Source: Beaufortia kweichowensis (taxonomy: Eukaryota > Chordata > Actinopteri > Cypriniformes > Gastromyzontidae). From it: a stretch of 64,000 nt of DNA. The DNA is taken from contig CM032809.1 in NCBI GenBank assembly GCA_019155185.1, forward strand, positions 2,338,501 to 2,402,500, written 5' to 3'. The first letter of the stretch is position 1; each line of letters opens with the position of its first letter. A model generated the notes under the pieces. That model was not told the DNA's origin. It worked only from the letters and a program-made list of their open reading frames with translations, and made no database searches. Shown in pieces: positions 50,261-64,000 of the stretch. The translations under genes were made by a program, and so were the position numbers.

Positions 50261-52490
50261 TATAGAACCTTTTTATTTCCATTTAGAGTAAATAGTGTTG
50301 AAAATCTGAAATAAGGCTTCAATACCGACATAACGTTTGTATTTAAATAATCAATAACACTTTACATGCCCAAATCCAGTGACAAATAAAAATGTCTTCA
50401 GGTTTTTCGTATGCGTGTTGTTACTCATTTTTCATATTTTCCCTTGTAAGAAAGAGTTCAAGTATAAAAATCTCAACAGTGTAAAATTGCCCATCTGATG
50501 CATATTTAAAGCAATAGAAGCACAGCATCCATCCTCGACACTGACAATACATTCTAGTGTATGAAGCAGCATGTCCCTTAGATTTCGCCAGTATGTTTTT
50601 TCATCTTTTTTAAATTTTTTTTAAACAGTTCTAGATATGACAAATGGAGATAACGTGCCTGAAATAACAGGCCTGCAATAAAATAAATGTCACGTTAGGC
50701 AATAAACTAGCCAATATTTAATGTCATGTTCTAAAATTCCAAATGTATAGAAAGAAAAAAAAAAAGAATTGTACAGTGCACATACAGAATTGTATCTTAA
50801 ATAAGTCCTAGACCAACATTTTTGGTTGAGTATGTTAATACTACAACTAAACCTACTCAATAACTTATAATATGCCATGAGATGAATACATTATATCCAT
50901 ACAGTACCGCATCCAAGTCTGTAATCTTGGAGCGCAACATAAGTCAACTCAAAATAAATATCTTAAATAGCAGATGTCTCTTTAAATAGCATTACAAATG
51001 TAAGGCACACAAAGAATCCTCATACGCACAGATTTGGATCCTTTTAGCTATAGTGCTGCTCGGTAAAGAGTTGCTCGCTGAAATACATAGACCTTATCTG
51101 GAAAAGTTGTGCTGGTGCTCAGATATATTTCTTAGTGAAGAGCCGACATCATTTGTCATTCGTGTCATGCGTGAAAAGCTCGCGTTAAGCCCCGCCCCTT
51201 TTACGGCTCCTTGTCTTTCTGAGGTGAGGGGTCTCTCTCACGATAGATATCCTGCTGGTGATGAAGATGTGGGTGATATTAGGAGGTGGTCTTTGCTTAA
51301 GTCTCCAAAACCTCTTAAACAGAAGAAGTGGAAGCTGTTGACAGAGCGAAAGCAGGACTTGTTCCAAAATGGGATTAAACTGTGACAGCTCTACAACCAA
51401 GCACCAGTGATGTTTCCAGAGCATTTCCACTGTTTGTGTACATCAGTGCCTGTTTGTCCCAACACAGTAGTTTCTGCCTGCTGCTAGTTTCTAACACTGA
51501 GCAATGCCCTAAACTTTTTACCTACATAATCATATCGTGTGTGTGTGCTTTCTCCCTCGCCCAGAGACATTAACACTTAAATTTGCGTGTAACTGTGTAC
51601 ATGTTAGTCCGTGTGTATTTGTAAGCATATAATACAATACGTCTCAGTCTTTTTGTCTTTTGAGAGTGCCTTCAAATTGTTCGATGCCCTTCGTGGGGGA
51701 GCAAAAGAAAAATTCTCCTTTTCCTGTGCTTGCTTTTCTCCGTTTGCATTTGCATAGGTCAAGACAGGAGTCGAGAGAGGAGAAAGGGGGACATTCAGCA
51801 TCAGATAGATAAAAAAGGTAGTTCACGACACATAAAACATGCTAACACTGGATCTTTCTCCATTTCGCCACAGTTAGATCTACAATCCCTGATTGGCAGA
51901 GTTTGTCTTTTCTAATTCGCTGAAAATTCGCTCCATTTCCCTGATGATCAAAAAAATGCACTTGAGAAGACAAAACAAAAAGAGCCCTCGAAATGAGAAT
52001 AAATATAAGGTTGGAGGCTCTAGAATGAAAACACTGTGGGACTTTTTTTTAAGTGTCCTTCGAAGAAAACGGTCGCCTACATTAATGACAGCATCAGGAC
52101 TTAAAGTTTCGTCTACAATGCGCCTCTACCACAGTGATTAGTCGCTGCATACCTCCTTTCGCAATAAATATTCTACTCTATTATTAATTATGGTAATAAA
52201 GATAACATAATAATAAAGATATTGATAATAGTAAAAAGCTAGATTCCGTCCTTTTCTGCGATTTTTTTCGTTTTTGGTTTAATCACAGCAAGTTGGAAAG
52301 CAATGAAGTTCCCACCTCACTAATAATTTCAATTACTATCCCCCTCTCGTATTCTCCTCCTCTTGCAATCAACCCACAACCAGCAACTATTTTCGTCACC
52401 ATCCTCCACCTCTTCATTATCATCATCATCATCTGGTAGCAGTCGGTGAGCGTCGGCTTCCCGTGCGTCTCCCGTCCGCTTCATTGGTTG
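50260..52490 (-). other. Presumed rbm24 3' UTR
   Basis: The region after the rbm24 stop carries no coding exon. TTTATT near 50269 is the first clear minus-strand AATAAA signal, giving a UTR of up to 2.2 kb. A GC-richer, gene-strand purine/pyrimidine mix near 51180-51450 and the long T-rich stretch at 52250 are unassigned. Confidence 0.45.
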
Positions 52491-59510
<7,020 letters not shown>

Positions 59511-60170
59511 CCTTACAACAATGCTCAAGTGCAAAAACTAAAAATGAAAAACGATTAAAGATAGTGCAATATGTTTCAGACTTGATAATGACTTGACCGC
59601 CCCTTTAATATTCCTTTAAAATAATCTCTAGACGGCGTGCGCACGCGAAGTTACCAAAAGCGCTTTTGGAGAGTTACAAAACGCGCGTAGACACGTTTAA
59701 TGTAAGAGGTAGATGAATTTGCCGTCCCGTGGAAAGTAACGTGGAGCGGATTGAGCCAAGGATCATCAGGTGGACCGAGCTCCTCTTCCTAACTGACGTG
59801 ACTTCTAAAAAGTGCGTGTGACCCATTCCTAAAAGCGCCCGGTTAAACCACACCCAGATCGCTTGGAGGGAGGTACGAGCAAAGCGCCCACACGCCCACT
59901 ACACGCGCTGAACAACAGCTGGAGAGCGCACAACGGGCATTTGTGTGCCTTTGTTGAAGAACTGTAGAGACATGCAGTTGTTGCTTTCAGTAAATTCATG
60001 CACATTTGTTGCCTGTGCGAGTGAGATGAACTCTCAAACCAACCCATACGCACTTAATGTAGAACAGACAAGCGTAGATAACCCCAGAAGCCATGCCAGC
60101 ATTTCTTATCAGTCAGATCTTGTCCGTTGGGACAGCTTGGCAGGTGAAGGTTAAAAGAGTTCTTGAGTTC
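59511..60170 (-). promoter_or_regulatory. Presumed rbm24 5' UTR and promoter
   Basis: CpG-richer stretch at 59630-59950 upstream of the ATG, with a CAGCTG E-box at 59916-59921. No TATA box or transcription start can be fixed. Confidence 0.4.
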
Positions 60171-62447
60171 CCCGTGTGTGTGTGTGTGTGTCAAATAAGA
60201 AGAAGCACAGATGTTGTAGAGGACCAACGCTGTTCAAATGCTCTTTTATTGAAACTAAATACAGGGCGAGTGTCCGGACATGTTTCCAAAGTCTCTCACT
60301 GCGTCTCTGCGTAAAAGCACACTTCAACATCTTTCGTTTTTATTTATTTATTAATTAACAAGAATACGAGATTTTCAAACATCAAACAATTACATTAAAA
60401 TGTATATGGATGCATACTAGATTGTGTAGTTATATTTTTGGCACTTTATGAGTTATTAAAAAGTTTTTATTAAAACCTTTTTTTTTTCAAATGAACATTA
60501 TAAACTTTATGCATATTTAGCAATAATTAAAAACGTTTGTTTAAGATAGTAAGATAGAAAGATTTCCCCACATTTAGGACACCTGTCGCCACTAACTTGT
60601 AAAAACCCATAAAAACTATTTTATCTTGATGTCAAATCAATGTTAATTATTGACATATTAAACTAAAGTTTAAAGTTTAATTAAAATAAAGCCACATGTT
60701 TGCAACATTACAATTGCTCATGTCAAACCATTCTAGCCTCATTTAGGACAACAAGAACAGACCATTTCTAGGCCTCCAAACAATTGGGAGAAAGGTAATA
60801 TGTCGGCCAGTAAATTATTAAACGGGCTTCTCATTTAAACCATACAACTTCCAAAGCACTCGAGTGATAGAGTTTTTGTGGAAGCTTGCAACCCGAGATC
60901 TAGTCTATGTGGTGTGACCCGCAATGCCATGTGGAGATCATGACGCCCATGGACGGATAATTGAGGCTTTATATAAAAAATGTTAGGCCGCAACTCGATC
61001 GTCCATGAGTCCACTAATTTATTCATGGAGGCACACACGCCCGCTAAGGCACAAGTGGAGGTGCTTGCAGGTAGATGTGGTTTGTATTTCAACAGGATTA
61101 CAAAAGAAGACCTATCTCCTTTCAGGGGTCTGTCTCCAGTTACCTACAACACACTGACAATTTAATTTTCCTGTTGTTTTATCACATCACCGGATTGAAA
61201 GTCTATTTTTACAACCTTTGCGTTCAAGTTAATGGAAAATGGTTATGTCAGATCCAAGCTCCATGTTTGAAAGATCTTTTCTTAGGATGATGACTGGTGA
61301 CTTGTTGGGTGTGGGTTAGACTGGTCAGACAAAAAGAACAGATTTTGGAGAGCACTCAACACAATCCACCTGTCAAACACAGTCAGTCATTCAGTCACAC
61401 AAACACACATTTACTGCTTTCAGAGGTCGTTGGTTCGACTGAACAGCTGAATCGCTTTGATCTATCTCTATTCAAACTTTTAAAACTATAAACCTATTTT
61501 TAGCTCAAAATCTAGTTGTGTAGTTCTAGTAGTTTAACGTCTTATCCTGTGATGCTACTTTTCATACAGAGTCTTTAAAAGGCTGTCAGCCAAGAGCCAA
61601 TTTGAATGGTACGACATTACTGCTTTGAAAGTGGGGCCATTTTCAAATGTAACATAACAGGTGGGACCTGTCACAACGTCTGTGCAGTAAAACAGACAAA
61701 TCACTGGCAGCTGTAACAGTAGACACAAAACACACACAGACTCACAGCATACTCATTCAATAACAACATGTTTTGGTGTATAGTTTTTATAATTAGTTAA
61801 TTCCAGTAGGCCTAGCTACACCACCATAACTACAAAGAGATAAAGATGGAATATAACAGCCAAGTCAGCTATATCAGATTCCCAAAACAGAAACTAAATC
61901 CCATGTCTCAGCCTTCTTGCTATATGAAAGCAAAGCCACTAGCGCCACCTTGTGGACTTCTGTGAAAAGCATTTACACATAAATATTAATCAATCTTACA
62001 TGTAGTAAATATATACTAGTACAATAAAAGTTTATGTATGACAAAAATAATGTTTCCCCAACAAAGCTCAAGTCAGTTTTAAAGAGACAGCTGTGAAATT
62101 TTGCCTTTGTTTGTTATAGCAAAAGCATTGGCTACTCATTCAAGAATTTCATTCTTTTTCATCCATTCTTTTGTTCTTTTAATAATAACTTCCTTACCCT
62201 GTTTACACTACTGTAATTAGGCACATGATTTCCATTCCATTTATCTTATATAATAATGTAAAAACTGAGTCTGATCTGACCCATGTACCCTGTGCTAAAA
62301 CAATCAACATTTATAATGACATGTAAAGTGCATGTGCAATTATAAGGATGTACACTTAGGAACATCCTCAAATGAAGCTCTTTTCTCTGTGAACAGAGAC
62401 AAGTTATTCTACCCTCGTCTGGAATAAACCAAGAGAATGCAGCAGGT
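60171..62447. other. Spacer upstream of rbm24 and downstream of stmnd1
   Basis: No coding exon recognised. A balanced, complex tract at 60830-61110 with CGAGATCTAGTC and CGATCGTCCATG stands out from the A+T-rich flanks and may be a conserved element. CAGCTG at 61444-61449 and CTATTTTTAG at 61494-61503 are listed as a finding. Confidence 0.45.
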
Positions 62448-63763
62448 CTAAAAGCCAAAGTCATCTGAGTTTTCAATCTGTTGAAAGGTGGAATCATTTT
62501 CAACTTCTGGGGAATCTGCTAGTCTTTGGTCCTCAGATTCTCCATTCATTGGTATCTGTAGCTCTTTGGTTCTTGTTGGAACAGGAAGCAGCTCAGAATG
62601 GAGCGGTTCTAAGGGGTTCCGTTCCTCTGCGATCACTGGGGCAAAAACACGAGGCCGTGCTGATTTAGTCCTCAATCTGATTTTTAAGTCTTCCTCTCTT
62701 TCCTTAAAACAAAGATGTTTCAGTCATGTCTCAATACTTAGAGTTGCATGCTAATACAGCTAATAGATGAAAATCATGACAATTAGTAGTCAACAAGTAA
62801 CATTTGGCTCTTGCTTTACCTTTCTTCTTTTCTCAGCCTGGCTCATCTTCATCTCAATGTCTTCTTTTCGTATGACCTCTTGTTCTTTTTGGGTTTTGAG
62901 CGACTCCAGCCGAGCGGGTGGTCTGCTCCTTGGCTTTCCCATGTCATCCAACTGACAGATAGAAAATGTTTTTTTTTCCAGTAAAGAAAAAATGAACATG
63001 CATATACACACAGACTTTGAAGCTATATTAGTGAGGAACTCTCACAGATGCAAAGCTTTTCATAATGAGATAACACTATTTACTATACCAAATTTTAAAG
63101 CTAAACATGATTTGGCCAGTCTGTAAGCTGCTATCTGAAAGCATTAAATATACTCCTCCAAAACACACACACTTAATAAGCAAACATAACACACACACAT
63201 ACTGCACACATACTCTACTAAAAATCTTTTCATTTCTGTATAATAATGTAATTTACAGGTGGAAAGTCTATAGTGGTTTATTATATAGAGAGAAGGTGAT
63301 ATCTGCAGACTACACATGCATTACATTACATTTTGTAAATGTAATACTTCACAGTTCTTACTAAAATGTTGTAGGCCTCTCCACTGCTGCCCTGTCTCGC
63401 TTGAGCTGGAATGATTCCCTGAATAAGCAGCTGCTCCAGGATGGCGCTGGACTCGGGTCTCTCGTGGCTCTGCTGGCCTAATCCAGGACTTTGGGCTAGT
63501 TTTCACAGTGCATATTACAATGAGTGCTAGATCTCTTTTTTCTTTATTTAACTGTGTATATATATTGACTATATTGACTCAAAAATAAATATTTGATACA
63601 TTTTCATAACAATAAACATAAAGTTAATGTAATAAAAAATCTAATATGTACTTTTTTTTAATTTAGATGCATTTTCATGTGTATGCTCAATATGTGCATT
63701 CACAGGTATCAATTTATATTTATTAAAAGTCAATTCATATTTCTGATTCGTTTTTCACACACG

Positions 63764-63794
<31 letters not shown>

Positions 63795-64000
63795 TTTTTA
63801 TTAAAGCAAAATATTACAAAATATGTATGGTGGTATTTCTGTCGTCTAACCTCGCAGGGGTAGTAGCAGTCTAGGCACAGATCCGGGCAGAGCTGTTAGC
63901 TCTCCTGCATCCAACCCGACCCCGCTGTCTGTGGTCATTTTGGACACAGCGGAATCCCCACGGGAGCCCCCCGGAGCCACGCAAAACCCAAGAGTTTCTG
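62448..64000 (-). CDS. stmnd1: Stathmin domain-containing protein 1, 5' end missing
   Basis: Four exons are visible: 63851-64000 (running off the right edge), 63362-63495, 62820-62951 and 62448-62702. Phases fit at each join. Against human STMND1, ESSAILEQLLIQGIIPA matches SSDILEELIVQGII. The PPARLESLK...EDIEMKMSQAEKRRK segment is the start of the stathmin-like helix, followed by EREEDLKIRLRTK. The rest of the C-terminal tail is acidic and ends SDDFGF. Stathmins bind tubulin, but whether this short-helix member does is not established to my knowledge. Its neighbour rbm24 is also its neighbour in human 6p22.3. The N-terminal start codon is not in the window; the rightmost exon could begin at a CAG near 63998 or further out. 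Confidence 0.85.
63560..63710. repeat. A+T-rich dispersed repeat, copy 3 (partial)
   Basis: Shares AATATTTGA, CAATAAACATAAA and the end block GCATTTTCATGTGTATGCTC with copies at 17903 and 37751. It lies in the first visible stmnd1 intron. Confidence 0.5.
63756..63795. repeat. (CA)n(TA)n microsatellite
   Basis: About 28 bp of CA followed by about 12 bp of TA. Confidence 0.9.

Noticed and set aside
51053..51385. 110-residue plus-strand frame opposite the rbm24 3' UTR
   Set aside because: Random-looking composition, no homologue recalled.

Overview
The window is vertebrate nuclear DNA from a ray-finned fish, most likely a cyprinid or close relative. The genes are split into many short exons with GT-AG introns. 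The encoded proteins match human proteins closely along their length. The spacer is A+T-rich, with simple repeats and interspersed elements of the kind abundant in zebrafish-like genomes. There is no operon structure, CRISPR array or prokaryotic signal. All gene calls come from reading splice junctions and comparing translations with remembered human proteins; no database search was run.

Layout from left to right: slc30a8 (5' end only, minus), rprd1a (minus), grina (minus), mapk15 (minus), vps28 (minus), aunip (plus), cap2 (minus), rbm24 (minus), stmnd1 (minus; its 5' end runs off the right edge). Seven coding sequences are complete. They were rebuilt exon by exon with reading phase conserved at every junction: rprd1a 310 aa, grina 361 aa, mapk15 591 aa, vps28 223 aa, aunip 426 aa, cap2 473 aa and rbm24 229 aa. 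vps28 and aunip are head to head across about 0.7 kb with CRE-like and E2F-like sites. aunip and cap2 are tail to tail.

The genes do not form one pathway. They cover zinc loading of secretory granules (ZnT8), RNA polymerase II CTD binding (RPRD1A), ER/Golgi calcium and apoptosis control (GRINA), a cilium- and autophagy-linked atypical MAP kinase (MAPK15), ESCRT-I sorting (VPS28), centrosome and DNA-break repair (AUNIP), actin turnover (CAP2), muscle RNA processing (RBM24) and a stathmin-like protein (STMND1). The order joins blocks that lie on human 8q24, 18q12, 1p36 and 6p22. The cap2-rbm24-stmnd1 trio keeps the human 6p22.3 neighbourhood.

The most useful leads beyond gene calls are: a perfect PIP-box pattern in AUNIP shared with human; a duplicated LFTQDSEG motif at the AUNIP C terminus; an RFX X-box pattern upstream of mapk15; a repeated TGTGCAAAT element upstream of slc30a8; paired myogenic-type E-box and MEF2 sites upstream of rbm24; long GA tracts in rbm24 intron 3 that would be CU-rich in the transcript; and several palindromic or interspersed elements. 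I did not find a convincing new multi-gene system.
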